Assembly (NCBI RefSeq): GCF_012427705.1
Contig: NZ_CP048602.1
Span: 1-64,000 of the forward strand
Length of the DNA: 64,000 bases
Origin: Vreelandella piezotolerans
Lineage (GTDB): Bacteria; Pseudomonadota; Gammaproteobacteria; Pseudomonadales; Halomonadaceae
Direction: 5' to 3'
The notes under the pieces were generated by a model, which saw only the letters and a program-made list of their open reading frames with translations, was not told the DNA's origin and searched no databases. Both the position numbers and the translations under genes were made by a program. Shown piece after piece: positions 20,251-30,500 of the stretch (position 1 is the first letter of the stretch; each line of letters starts with the position of its first letter).

Positions 20251-21542
20251 TGGCCCGCTGGCCACGGCTGGCCTACTCAGCGGCGCTGTATGGCTTAGCG
20301 CCGCTGATTGGCTGGCGCATCTGGCGTGAGCAAGTGCCCACTTACTCACGGCTCCAGCGGTTGGGGCTGCGCCTTGAACCACTGCCACCCGAACCGCGCC
20401 TTTGGCTGCACTGTGCCTCGGTAGGCGAGGTACGCGCTGCCCGCCCGCTGATCGAAGGGCTACTGGCGCGCTTTACTCACCACAGCCTGCTACTGACCAC
20501 CATGACGGCTACCGGCGCCAGACAGGCACAGGCGTTGATAGCAGAGCAGGGTACTGCCGACCAGACGCGTCTTGCCCACCGTTTTCTGCCGTTGGATTTT
20601 CCCGGCGCGGCCAGGCGTTTTGTGGCTTGCGTACAGCCGGACCTTGCCATCCTGTTTGAAACCGAGCTGTGGCCGAACCTGCTTCACGCTTGCCATCGGC
20701 AGGCGGTGCCCGTTGTCGTAGTGAACGGCCGACTATCACCCCGCGCGTTTGGCCGCTACCAGCGTTTGCGCCCGCTGATGCAGGGGGCCTTGGCCAACGT
20801 GACGTGGCTGGCCGCTAAATCACCAGAAGACGCCGAGCGTTTTCAAGCGCTGGGCTGTGCCGCTGAATCGATCTCCGTGGTGGGATCGCTGAAATTCGAG
20901 CAAGCCTTACCTGAAAGGGCGCTGGAAGAGAGTGAGCGCTTACTTCATGCGTGGGGTCAGCGTCCCGTCTGGGTCGCGGGCTCAACACGCGATGGTGAAG
21001 AAGCGCTGCTGCTCACGGCCCACCGCCAACTGCTTGAACGCTTTCCAGACGCACTGCTGGTGCTGGTGCCTCGCCATCCTCAGCGCTTTGACGAGGTGGC
21101 GGCCCTGTGTGAGCGTGAAGAGTTCAAGGTGAGTCGTCGAAGCCAGCAACAGCCCGTCACGCCCACCACCCAGGTCTACCTGGGAGATACGCTGGGCGAG
21201 CTGGCGATGCTGTACGGCGCGGGGAGCGTGGCTTACGTAGGCGGAAGCTTGGTGCCACTGGGCGGGCATAACGTATTGGAGCCTGCCGCACTGGGTAAGC
21301 CCGTACTGTGCGGGCCGTCGCTGGAGAACTTCAGTGATGTTGCCGAGCCGCTCTTGGCGGCCAAGGCACTGACGGTGGTAGCTTCCCACGATGCGCTCGC
21401 CAGTGCGCTGGTAGATGCCTTTGCCCACCCGGCCCGCGCCCTGCAGGCGGGCCAAGCGGGTAAGGCGGTCATTAAAGCCCAGCGCGGGGCGCTCGCGCGT
21501 ACCTTAACGGGTATTGAGCAGATGATCTCGATGCCGTCTTGA
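20250..21542 (+). CDS. waaA: 3-deoxy-D-manno-octulosonic acid transferase
   Basis: WaaA transfers Kdo from CMP-Kdo to lipid IVA. The 430-residue GT30 protein has an N-terminal membrane-anchor segment, then RLWLHCASVGEVRAARPLI near residue 50 with the catalytic Glu, FETELWPNLL near 133, and YVGGSLVPLGGHNVLEPAALGKPV in the C-terminal donor domain. The start is coupled to the hldE stop. Because kdkA and an OpsX-like heptosyltransferase are nearby, the enzyme may be monofunctional (one Kdo), as in Haemophilus; sequence inspection alone cannot decide this. Confidence 0.95.
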   Translation: MARWPRLAYSAALYGLAPLIGWRIWREQVPTYSRLQRLGLRLEPLPPEPRLWLHCASVGEVRAARPLIEGLLARFTHHSLLLTTMTATGARQAQALIAEQGTADQTRLAHRFLPLDFPGAARRFVACVQPDLAILFETELWPNLLHACHRQAVPVVVVNGRLSPRAFGRYQRLRPLMQGALANVTWLAAKSPEDAERFQALGCAAESISVVGSLKFEQALPERALEESERLLHAWGQRPVWVAGSTRDGEEALLLTAHRQLLERFPDALLVLVPRHPQRFDEVAALCEREEFKVSRRSQQQPVTPTTQVYLGDTLGELAMLYGAGSVAYVGGSLVPLGGHNVLEPAALGKPVLCGPSLENFSDVAEPLLAAKALTVVASHDALASALVDAFAHPARALQAGQAGKAVIKAQRGALARTLTGIEQMISMPS

Positions 21543-21576
21543 TAGTAAGCATTCACTCCCTTCTTGCCCTGGCGGC

Positions 21577-22959
21577 CTACTTATGGGGCTGCAGCATGAA
21601 CGTTTGGAACGTGAGCTGCTCAAACTCATGATTGAGTACCGCAAGCCCCACCAGCGACGTAAACAGCAGTGACAGCGCATAGCCATAGCCGTAAAACACT
21701 GGCCCTAGCATCTGGCTGAGCAGGGTGAGAAGCACATTGGCGATGAAAAATAGCAGGCATAGCCACAGCGCGGGTTTTAGGCGGTCGAGATAAAATAGCA
21801 CGTTGAGGATTGCCATAAACAGTACTTGTATGGCGACTGCCACGATGTCGATATTAAATAGCGGCAGATACCAGTGGGAAAAACCGAGCCAGGAAAAAAG
21901 CATCGGTCCGCTGAGCAGTAAGGCCACGACCGTTATGCCCTGCACTTTAAAGATGTCATAAATGCCGTGCCGCACGCTGGCCATCATCTCACCGCGCAGG
22001 TCCTCAATATGCAGCAGCGTATCGCCTTGGCGTATGGCGTCGTAATACGCTTGGCAGCGCTCTGCGAAATCCGTCTCCATACGCATGATGAATACGGCCA
22101 TGCCCGGTACGATGGAGAGGTACGCCAAGAAGATCGGCAGGTCGTAAATGGGTGAGGCGCGCAGCGGGCCAATAATGGTCTCCGAGGTGCCAGGGTGAAA
22201 CCAAAAGACGAGCTTGTCTGCCCAGATACCGAGCTGATAAAACAAGCCAATGGCCATCAGCGCCCGCTGACACTGCCCTGCGCGGTGCAGGTCAAAGGCC
22301 CATAGCCGATCGCTTGGGTAGTGGCGAATCACCATCGCCAGCAGCGTAAAGAGCAGCAGGCTCTGGCCCAGCACAAAGCCCCCCAGTAACCCTATCAATC
22401 CGTAGCTGCTCAGCAGCATGCCACCCACGAAGGTGGCGCCATAGCCAAACGCAAAGGCCCACAGGACTTGGCGATAGGCCTTAACACCGGCAACGAACAC
22501 CGTGACGCACCAGATCATGCTCAGCACGATAAAGCTCATCAGCATTTCAAGCTGATAAAGCCATGACGTGCCTTGAAAGGTAAACCATAGAAGGCTCACG
22601 CCGACGCTGGCCGCGACGAGCACCACCAGCGTGAGCAGACCAAACAGGTTCGGCAGAATCGCACTGTCGCGCTTTTCAAACAGGCGGTCGGCCACAAATC
22701 GGGTAAACAGCAGCTGCACCAGTGACGTTAGCAGCAGTGAACTAGCCACCAGCCAAGTCACCGAGACCAAAAACTCCGTTACATGGGCACTGCCACTGGG
22801 GCTTGCCGCTGCCGACAACACCCCAAGCGCCATGACTGCCAGTATCGACAGCACCCAGGGCCCGGAACTGATCAAGCCTGCGTAGCCATAGGCACGCAGC
22901 AGGCTGACGTAGCTGTCCTGGCGCAGTAATCGCCGAAGCTCAAAACCAATGCCTGCCAT
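21577..22959 (-). CDS. pelG: Pel polysaccharide inner-membrane protein PelG
   Basis: PelG is the multi-spanning membrane protein (Wzx/MOP-like) thought to move the Pel polymer across the inner membrane with PelD, PelE and PelF. The 460-residue product starts MAGIGFELRRLLRQDSY, a PelG hallmark, and has about a dozen hydrophobic segments along its length. It is the last gene of the pelABCDEFG operon, 21 bp after pelF, and converges on waaA with a 34-bp gap. Confidence 0.93.
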   Translation of the reverse strand: MAGIGFELRRLLRQDSYVSLLRAYGYAGLISSGPWVLSILAVMALGVLSAAASPSGSAHVTEFLVSVTWLVASSLLLTSLVQLLFTRFVADRLFEKRDSAILPNLFGLLTLVVLVAASVGVSLLWFTFQGTSWLYQLEMLMSFIVLSMIWCVTVFVAGVKAYRQVLWAFAFGYGATFVGGMLLSSYGLIGLLGGFVLGQSLLLFTLLAMVIRHYPSDRLWAFDLHRAGQCQRALMAIGLFYQLGIWADKLVFWFHPGTSETIIGPLRASPIYDLPIFLAYLSIVPGMAVFIMRMETDFAERCQAYYDAIRQGDTLLHIEDLRGEMMASVRHGIYDIFKVQGITVVALLLSGPMLFSWLGFSHWYLPLFNIDIVAVAIQVLFMAILNVLFYLDRLKPALWLCLLFFIANVLLTLLSQMLGPVFYGYGYALSLLFTSLVGLAVLNHEFEQLTFQTFMLQPHK

Positions 22960-22980
22960 AACCCCCTCCTCAACTAGGTA

Positions 22981-24561
22981 TTAGCGCCTGCCAAGCGCGG
23001 TGAACAGGCGAGCTGCTGCCGTCATCGGGAGGGCGTCGGGGTACATGACCTCGTCATACAGCTGCAGATAGCGCGCCATCATTAAGGCCTCGGTATAGTC
23101 GGCCTCTACGCGGGCGATGCCTGCTGCGCGAGCGTCCAGCCATCTAGCGGGCTGCGTTAGCAGCTGCTCCATGGCATGGGCAGTGGCCATGGGGTTGGCG
23201 ATGGGCACGATCTGACCCGCGGCCTGTTGGCGTGTCGCGTCGCCGGTCACTAGCTCGCGGCAGGCACCGACATCGCTGCACACCACCGGTATACCCGCCG
23301 CCATGGCTTCCAGTACCACCAGCGGCTGAGCCTCGCTAATAGAGGTCAGCACCACTAAGCGCACCTGGGCCAGTATCTCCTCGGTACGTTGGAAGCCGAG
23401 AAACCGCACCTGCTTTTCAACGCCTAGCTGCTGGACTAAATCGCGGCACTCTTGGGCGTAGGCAGGATCTTCACTGTCGGGTCCGACAATCCAGCCCTGA
23501 GCGTCAGGGACTTGGCTGATAAGCTGGCGCATCGCGCGAATGAAGGTCTTGATATCTTTGATGGGGGTCACGCGGCCCAGCAGCGCCACGATCGGTTGCT
23601 GGTTGTGGGCGGTCGCGCTGCGCAACGGGGCAAAGCGCTCGATCTGAATCCCGTTGGGAATAATCCGCGTGCGCGCCTTCTCGGCACCGTCTTGTATCTG
23701 CCGTAGGCGGTTGCCTTCGTGTAGCGTGGTAATGTGCGAAGCGCTGGCATAGGTCATGCGGCCAAGGCCCTGGAAAAAGCGAATCCACATCTGGCGCAGG
23801 TAGCCCGTATGGATCTGAAAACCGTGGGATAGCGCATCGGTGGAGGTTTTGATCCACTTTGCCTCTAACAGGTCAATCTGCCGCTCCTTGGTATAAATGC
23901 CATGTTCGGTAATCGCGAAGGGGAGGTGGTGAATATGGTGCGCCAGCGCACCGAGAAATCCCGCGTAACCGGTGGAAATGGCATGTAGGCAGCGCCCTTT
24001 AGGCAGTTTTTGCGCAATGCTGGCCAGCAAAAAGAGCGGCGCATGAATATTGCGCACCGACCAAAAGTAGTCGATGAACGAGGGCTCGGTGACGTGGGTG
24101 AGGTAGTGGTCAACGATTTGCTTCCAAGCCGCCTGGCTATGTAGAAAATCCTCGCGGCTCAAGCCGCCCCGTTGGCCAATCATTCGCGCCACATCACACA
24201 GGGCGCGTAGCGGGTCCTGCTGCTCAGGGTTGCGCAGGTTTTCGTGCAGCTCCTGCACGGTGTCGAACGTACTGAGATTGCCTCGACGCGCTTTGATGGC
24301 CGATAACGAGGGCAGGTCGTCCATTAGATAGTGGCACTCCAGATGCACCACGTTCGCGGGCCGCTCGAACAAAATACCCTGGTAGTGATCCGGTCGACCG
24401 CCCAAGAAAACCAATGCAAAGCGCAGTTGGGGCAGCCCTCGAATGAGCTGATCCACCCAAGCGCTCACGCCGCCTCGTACCATGGGGTAGGTGCCCTCGA
24501 GCAGTAAAATGACATCTGCCGGTGTATCGCGTTTACCCAGGGTGGGCCATGTCATCGCCAA
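22981..24561 (-). CDS. pelF: Pel polysaccharide glycosyltransferase PelF
   Basis: PelF is the cytosolic GT4 polymerase that builds Pel from UDP-GalNAc/GlcNAc. The 526-residue product has the N-terminal ILLLEGTYPMVRGGVSAWVDQLI (residues 18-40), the conserved YAGFLGALAHH and TEHGIYTKERQID region near residue 205, and the donor domain with LLGRVTPIKDIKTFIRAM near 330 and TSISEAQPLVVLEAMAAGIPVV near 417. Its start overlaps the end of pelE by 10 bp, consistent with assembly of a PelDEFG complex. Confidence 0.96.
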   Translation of the reverse strand: MAMTWPTLGKRDTPADVILLLEGTYPMVRGGVSAWVDQLIRGLPQLRFALVFLGGRPDHYQGILFERPANVVHLECHYLMDDLPSLSAIKARRGNLSTFDTVQELHENLRNPEQQDPLRALCDVARMIGQRGGLSREDFLHSQAAWKQIVDHYLTHVTEPSFIDYFWSVRNIHAPLFLLASIAQKLPKGRCLHAISTGYAGFLGALAHHIHHLPFAITEHGIYTKERQIDLLEAKWIKTSTDALSHGFQIHTGYLRQMWIRFFQGLGRMTYASASHITTLHEGNRLRQIQDGAEKARTRIIPNGIQIERFAPLRSATAHNQQPIVALLGRVTPIKDIKTFIRAMRQLISQVPDAQGWIVGPDSEDPAYAQECRDLVQQLGVEKQVRFLGFQRTEEILAQVRLVVLTSISEAQPLVVLEAMAAGIPVVCSDVGACRELVTGDATRQQAAGQIVPIANPMATAHAMEQLLTQPARWLDARAAGIARVEADYTEALMMARYLQLYDEVMYPDALPMTAAARLFTALGRR

Positions 24562-25607
24562 TACTCCATCAAGGGGTGTAGTACAGGGTGCTGCGCGGCG
24601 CTGGGGCTCAGCCGGGCAAGCTGCTCTTGCATGGCGTGGTAACGCCGGGTTTGGAAGGCCAGCTCCGCGCGGTAAGCGGCTAGGTCATCGTCCTCCATGC
24701 CTAGCAATGCGCACTGTGTAAACGCGGCGTCTGCGTCATCGAACGCTTTCAGTGCCAAGCACAAGCGACCGCGTAACAGCTGGCGATGGGCGGAGTTGGC
24801 AAGCCGAATGGCGGTATCGATCTCACTCAGTGCTTGGGTCAAATAAAAGTGTGCGGTGCTGCCTTGGGCGAGATGCAGATAGTCGTACTCCCAGTTCAGC
24901 ATGGCGAGCGCTTCGGCATGATGGCCGTGAGGGTCACCATGTTGGTCACGGGTGGCCGTCAGCCGCTGAATACGCTCGTCTAAATCGCGCTCAATGTTGC
25001 TTAGCATGGAGTAAGCCAGCAAACGCACATCATCGGTTGGGTCTGCCAGCCCTAAGCGCAGTAGGCCAATGGCCTGCCTGGGTGGTAAATGGCGGCAAGC
25101 TAGAATTGCTTCTTGGCGTGCCACCGGGCTATCGGAGACGTTCAGGACGCTAGTGAGCCCTTCGCGCATAGCCATCGAATCAGCATTCGGGGGTGTCAGC
25201 GGCCGATAGGGAAGGGAGGGTAAATCTAGCGGTTGCCAAGCGCTAGGGCGTGCCGGGGCGGATAAATAGAGCGCGGGCACGACGGCTAGCAGTAAGCCGA
25301 TAAAGGCAATGCCAGGCAGCAGAAACAGCAGCAAGAACAGCACCACTAGAGCGCCCAGTACGGGTTGCTGATAGTTGAGGGGGAGCGCCCGCCGAAGGCC
25401 TTCGGCCAGTAACACGCTTCCCGCCGCGTGCCCGGCCAGATGCGTTAGCGAGGGTGCCCCAACGCTTGCGCCCCAGCTATCCACTATCCCGTTATCCATT
25501 ACCCAGCGATTGACTACCCACCCTTCTACCCCCAAGCCCGCTAACAGCCAGCACAGGCTTGTCAGCACGCGCCAACCGATATGGGGGCGCGCATTAGGAC
25601 GGTACAT
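24552..25607 (-). CDS. pelE: Pel polysaccharide membrane/TPR protein PelE
   Basis: A 351-residue protein with two hydrophobic regions (about residues 12-40 and 85-125) followed by helical repeats resembling HEAT/TPR units (VARQEAILACRHLPPRQAIGL and further). The order between pelD and pelF and this architecture identify PelE, the least conserved member of the inner-membrane synthase complex. The start at 25607 has CGAGGTG upstream; an in-frame ATG 20 codons earlier lies within pelD. It overlaps pelD by 14 bp and pelF by 10 bp. Confidence 0.85.
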   Translation of the reverse strand: MYRPNARPHIGWRVLTSLCWLLAGLGVEGWVVNRWVMDNGIVDSWGASVGAPSLTHLAGHAAGSVLLAEGLRRALPLNYQQPVLGALVVLFLLLFLLPGIAFIGLLLAVVPALYLSAPARPSAWQPLDLPSLPYRPLTPPNADSMAMREGLTSVLNVSDSPVARQEAILACRHLPPRQAIGLLRLGLADPTDDVRLLAYSMLSNIERDLDERIQRLTATRDQHGDPHGHHAEALAMLNWEYDYLHLAQGSTAHFYLTQALSEIDTAIRLANSAHRQLLRGRLCLALKAFDDADAAFTQCALLGMEDDDLAAYRAELAFQTRRYHAMQEQLARLSPSAAQHPVLHPLMEYWR

Positions 25608-26955
25608 GGGACACCTCGGCGTGATCGTGACGCGAGAGAAGCTTTTTGGCCGATAGTCGTCCGTCAATCACTTGGTAGCTGAGGCGAATGGCCTGACAGG
25701 CTTCGCCAAGACCAGGTTCAGAGGCCAAGCGTTCCTGCAGGCGCTCTGCGTATATGGTAAATGCGCGTGGCTGGGTTAAGGGGAGCAGCACATACAGGCG
25801 CCTTGGGAGACCTGCCTGACACACCATCCAGCTGCGATCCAGACCGCGCTGCTGCTGAGCGACGTTATCAACGGCCTGGTGCAGCTGGGCGTCGCTTAAT
25901 GACTCCGCAAAATCGATGGCTACGAGCAGTGAGGTGAGCTGATGCTCTCGGGCATGCCGCACCCACTGCGCCACCAGCGAGCGCTGATGGCCCCCGCTGC
26001 CTTGGCTAGAGCGCTGGGTGTGTCGAAGCATGTCACCTAGCTGGGCACCTAATACCGCCAGGAGGTGTAAATGACCGCGATGAAAATCAATGAACGGCAT
26101 CGCCGTCACCGCCACCACGGCGTGAATTTGCTCTTCAACGTCCATGAGCGGTACGACGGCAAGCAGGGGAGCGTTATCAATATTGATGCCCTGGGCCATG
26201 GCGCTTTTCAGGCAGATCATACGGCGCTGTTCAAGGCAGGCCATTAGCATGGGGTCATGCCAATCCAGGGCTGTTTCCCCTCCGAACCACATTGCGGCCT
26301 GAGGCATAAGCCGTTGCTGCTGATCCACGGGCAACAGCACGGCTTGCTGAATGCGCGCGTGAAGCGCTAAAAAACCCAGCAGTTCATCACCATGCTGAGC
26401 CAGTGGATCCTGGTGTGAGGCAAGTGATAGGAACTTCTCTTCCAGTGCTCGCAGCGCATCACGCAAGGTAAACGGGTTGGCAGCCAGTCGCTCTGCCAGC
26501 TGATCGTGGGAGACACGCAGCAGCTGATAGTGGCGCACGAACTCCTCCAGGCGTGTTGATTGCGCACGGTGCAGAATGGCCATTTGCTGAAGACGCCGCC
26601 GCCACACATCCGCCATTTCACCTGCCACCATGCCCACCAAAATGAGCGCGATGGCAATCGGCAGCCGCTGGGCACGCTCGACGAACAAGTCGCCGTGATA
26701 CCAAACACCTTCCAACCCCATGATGGTGACGCTGAGCAAGGCACTGACAAAGCCCAGGGCGAAACCGTAGCGCATCCCGACGAGCAGGGGGGCAATGGCC
26801 AGCAGCCACGTCAGGCCACTACCCAAAAGCAGCGGATCGTTTGGATTAATGATCCAGCCAATCACTGGCAGCGCTAGGGTGATGATGAGGGTTTCCAGAT
26901 AGCGCAGCCAGCGGGGAGCAAGCGCGGGTTGCAGTTCGTCTATATGGGTGGCCAT
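25594..26955 (-). CDS. pelD: Pel polysaccharide c-di-GMP receptor PelD
   Basis: PelD senses cyclic di-GMP and switches on Pel synthesis. The 453-residue product has four N-terminal membrane helices (about residues 20-115), a coiled linker (120-175), a GAF domain (about 175-315) and a degenerate GGDEF domain (320-453) without a catalytic GGDEF motif. The inhibitory-site motif RGLD is at residues 370-373, with an Arg at 405. In Pseudomonas aeruginosa PelD the ligand residues as I recall them are R367, D370 and R402, a uniform offset of three. The receptor is therefore probably functional. Confidence 0.93.
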   Translation of the reverse strand: MATHIDELQPALAPRWLRYLETLIITLALPVIGWIINPNDPLLLGSGLTWLLAIAPLLVGMRYGFALGFVSALLSVTIMGLEGVWYHGDLFVERAQRLPIAIALILVGMVAGEMADVWRRRLQQMAILHRAQSTRLEEFVRHYQLLRVSHDQLAERLAANPFTLRDALRALEEKFLSLASHQDPLAQHGDELLGFLALHARIQQAVLLPVDQQQRLMPQAAMWFGGETALDWHDPMLMACLEQRRMICLKSAMAQGINIDNAPLLAVVPLMDVEEQIHAVVAVTAMPFIDFHRGHLHLLAVLGAQLGDMLRHTQRSSQGSGGHQRSLVAQWVRHAREHQLTSLLVAIDFAESLSDAQLHQAVDNVAQQQRGLDRSWMVCQAGLPRRLYVLLPLTQPRAFTIYAERLQERLASEPGLGEACQAIRLSYQVIDGRLSAKKLLSRHDHAEVSHVPS

Positions 26956-26966
26956 GGCAGACCCCT

Positions 26967-27497
26967 CTATTGCAAAGGCAGCGTGTCTAGGAGATCCGCC
27001 ATGAGTTTCTGCGCGACGCCGCTAGTGGTACTAAACCCCCAGCCAGTGCGCGCGCCGCTGGCGCTCCACACGATGTCGCCGCTATTCACATCCACCACTC
27101 GCAGGCTCATACCAATCGCCGGTTCGCCATCTAATCCTGCTTTGTATTGCCACTCATCCACCGAGCCGGTGACGCCGTAGCGCACGCCTTGCTGCTGCGC
27201 CCAGGCAAGCGCTGCCTGGTAATCCTGGTCGCTGGGCAGGCTGAGTAAGTCCATGGCGTCTGGCCGTGGCGCTTGGCGGAGCGAGTGAATGCCGCGTTGC
27301 TGTAACAGGGTCATCAGGCTAGCTTCCGCTTTGTGTCCCGCAAGCGGTGTTTCAGAGTGATTGGCGAGGGGCAGCAGGGCCCAGCTGGCTTGTCGGCTGA
27401 CGGGGTCAGAGCGATGCACATCGGTAACAGCGCAGCCGCTCAACCAAAGGCTCAGCAGCACAAGCCACAAAAGAGGCTTTGATAGGTAGGTATGCAT
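26967..27497 (-). CDS. pelC: Pel outer-membrane lipoprotein PelC
   Basis: A 176-residue lipoprotein. The signal peptide ends in the lipobox LSGC (Cys near residue 22), and the following residue is Ala, compatible with outer-membrane sorting. PelC forms a periplasmic funnel ring that guides cationic Pel to the PelB channel. Recognisable features include the repeated alpha/beta body and YGVTGSVDEWQYKAG near residue 125. The start is chosen at the signal-peptide Met. It sits between pelB and pelD, 11 bp from pelD. Confidence 0.88.
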   Translation of the reverse strand: MHTYLSKPLLWLVLLSLWLSGCAVTDVHRSDPVSRQASWALLPLANHSETPLAGHKAEASLMTLLQQRGIHSLRQAPRPDAMDLLSLPSDQDYQAALAWAQQQGVRYGVTGSVDEWQYKAGLDGEPAIGMSLRVVDVNSGDIVWSASGARTGWGFSTTSGVAQKLMADLLDTLPLQ

Positions 27498-27580
27498 AGC
27501 GGTATCTCCGAGGGCGCTCGAGCGGCGCTGCAAGCAGTGGGTGGAGTAACGGCATGGCCGCTGGTTTACCTGTGACATGG

Positions 27581-30500
27581 TTAGTGCCCCAGAAAGTAGT
27601 GATAGGTCAGTGACACGCCCAGGCTAGTGTCACCCTCGCTGCCAGACCCTTGATCCGCTTCTAACTGCAGGCTGAGCGCGTCGTTGCCAAATAGGCGACT
27701 ACCGACAGCCAGGCGAGCGTTTAGCCCAATATCGTTATCGGGCAGCCGGTAGCCGGCCTCTAACCCGACTTCCAGCATGGGGGAGGCCAGCGTTGGCGAT
27801 GTGGCGTACGGGTTGCCGCGGCGCAGTGTGACGCCCACCCCCATAAAGCTGCTGGTGTCGGTGAGTAAATCGGTGGCTTGGGTGTCTGCTGCGAGCCGCC
27901 GCTGAATATCGTCAGGCAGAGCGTCGTTGACACGGTAGTCGGCGTGGTTAGCGAGCAGGCTTATCTCTAGCTGCCGCGTTGCCCCTTTGATCAGCGCATG
28001 TCGCCAGGCGGCATCGACGCGGTAACCCTCTCCCAGGCTTGCGCGGGTTTCCCGGCTACGCAGGTCGATATGACTGGCGTTGAGGGTCAGGGTATCGCGG
28101 GCGGTGGGTGTCCACTCCAGCTGGGCTCCCACGCGATCCTCAATGGCCAGCAACCGTAGGCGCTCATTGATCTCTGAGGTTTGGCTAATCTCGCCATAGA
28201 GCGTACCGGCAAGGCGTGACGTAGCTTGCCAGCGCTGCGTCGCGCTGCCATAGGTGCGATTGACCCGGTCCGTTTGTAGTTGGCCAACGTTGAGCTGGGT
28301 ATCGAGCCTGGGGCCATTCCAGCCCAGGGTTAATTCGCCTCCGCGCTCATCGGTGATACCGCTGCTATCAACGTCATTAGAAGGAGCATCCAACTGGCGT
28401 TGTACCAGCGTTAGCTGGCCCCAGAAGCGTTCGCCGCTGAGTTGGTAAACGGCTTCTTGTTCGGCAATCTCCAGCTCTCCCAGGCGTTGATAGGAAGCGC
28501 TGCTGGATAGCCGATGGGGCATGTCCTGGGCGAGCTCCACAAGGTCTTGGCGATGGTCTTCCCCTGCCTGGGTCAGCGTTTCTGCCAGTGCACGGGCATC
28601 CTGGCGGCGGTCAAGCTGGCGCATGATGGCCAGCCGGTCGGTGGCAGAAAGCGTGCGGCCTAGATCACTCTCCAGCAGCTGTTTTAGCGTATCGCGATCA
28701 TTTTTTTCCATCGCCACGGCGAGCACTTGCCATGGCGGGCTGGGGAAGCCCAGAGCCTGGGAGCGCAGCAGCACATAGCGGGCATGGAGTGGACGCTGCA
28801 GGGCGATGTTGGCGTCGAATAACCACTCGCTCTCACGGGCTTGGGCGGGGGTGGTCGCAAACGCGTCGGCCACGATATGACGATACCAGCCGTGTACGCT
28901 GTCTGGCCCCTGGCGCTGGGCGACCAGTGCCATCACTTGTATCTGTTCACGGCGTTGCTCACTGCTCAGCGGTGCGTCGAGATCTTTCATCAGCCCAGGG
29001 GAGAGTTGGTTAAGGGCGGCGATACGGCGGGTAAAGGCAACGTTATGCTGGCCGCTTTGGTCTAGCGCGTCGGCGTAATAAAGCTGCTGCCAGTCATCCA
29101 GCACGCGGGCATCGCTGGCCATGGCGTACCACGTCAATGCGTGGTCCAAATTGCCTAAATAGCGATGGCCCTCCGCCATGGCGCTCATCATGGCGGGCGT
29201 ATTGGCAGCGGTGGGCTGCCACTCTACGAGGCGTTGGCGCAGCACGTCCGACTCGCCTGCTGCGGCCAGGGCGTAAAGCATGCCCGCTTGTAGGCTTGGG
29301 TTATCGGTTGAGAGCTCCAAGGCGCGTTGATAAGCCGCCATGGCCTCGCCTGGAGCTCGCTGCAACAAGGCTTGCTGCGCGACGGCTCCCCAGTAATCGG
29401 GCGACTGCGCAAACTGTTCTGGGGCTTGATCGGCCATGGCCAATAGCGTTTGTGTCAGCGCAGGCTGGCGCTCACGCTGGGCGAGGTACAGCATTTGGAT
29501 TAAGGCATCGCCATCTTTCGCTTGTGTCCAGCGCTTTTCCGATACGCGCATGGCGAGGTCTAACTGTTGCTGATCGGCGGCGGTCTGGATAAGGCGTGAG
29601 GTGCCGTCTGCATCAAGGGCACCTTGCTCAAACAGGGCGGTATAGGCTTCTAAGCTGGCCGCACTGTCACCTAACTGCCACGCCAAGGCGGCCCGCTGTT
29701 GCCAGTAGCCGGTGGCGGCGTCTTGGGGAGTGGATGGCGCGTTGGCAAGCACGTCGAATGCGCTATCCAGCTGCCAGTTTTGTGCCAATACGTTGCTTTG
29801 TGCTTGAACAAACGCAGGCTGAGCGCCGTATTGCGCAGTGATGGCGGTCCAGGCCTCGTCTGCTTCGTCCAAGCGTCCAGTTTGCTCTAGCCAGGTAGCG
29901 GCGCGGATGGCCAGCGCCTGGTCGCGAATGCCGGCGGCTTGCCAGGATTGAATGCGGGCGATAGCGGTATCTGGATCGCCCAGCTGTTCCAGCAGGTCTG
30001 CCCAGAGACGGCGATCCTTTAGCGTGATGGTGCCATTGCTCTCCAGGCGGGTGAGCGCCTGCAGGGCGGCGTTGCGATCACGCACGCTGAGAGCCAGCGC
30101 CACGACCCATCGATCATGCCGCTCTTCACCTGTCAGTCTCGCTAATGTTTGTGCACTCTGCATGGCCCCCGCCGCATCGCCCGCCCACTGCTGCGTTTGC
30201 GCAAACTGCTCTAAATAGCGCGGCTGCTCTGGGTGGCGTTGGCGGAGAAAAGTCAGCGCTTCAAGCGCAACGGCGAGCTCGTTAAGCCCCAGCGCGATGG
30301 TGACATGACGCTCCAGCGTTGCAGTGCCGGGCCGTACGTCGATGAGCCGCTGCGACCACGCTAGCGCCTGTTGAGGCTGGCCGTGGGCAAGGGCCAAACG
30401 AATGCCCAGGTCCAGCAGCTCAGGATCGTTGGGAAACACACTAAGGTATTCGCGGGCGTAACCAACGCCGTCGTCGTCCTGGCTTTGCTGTGCTGAGCGC

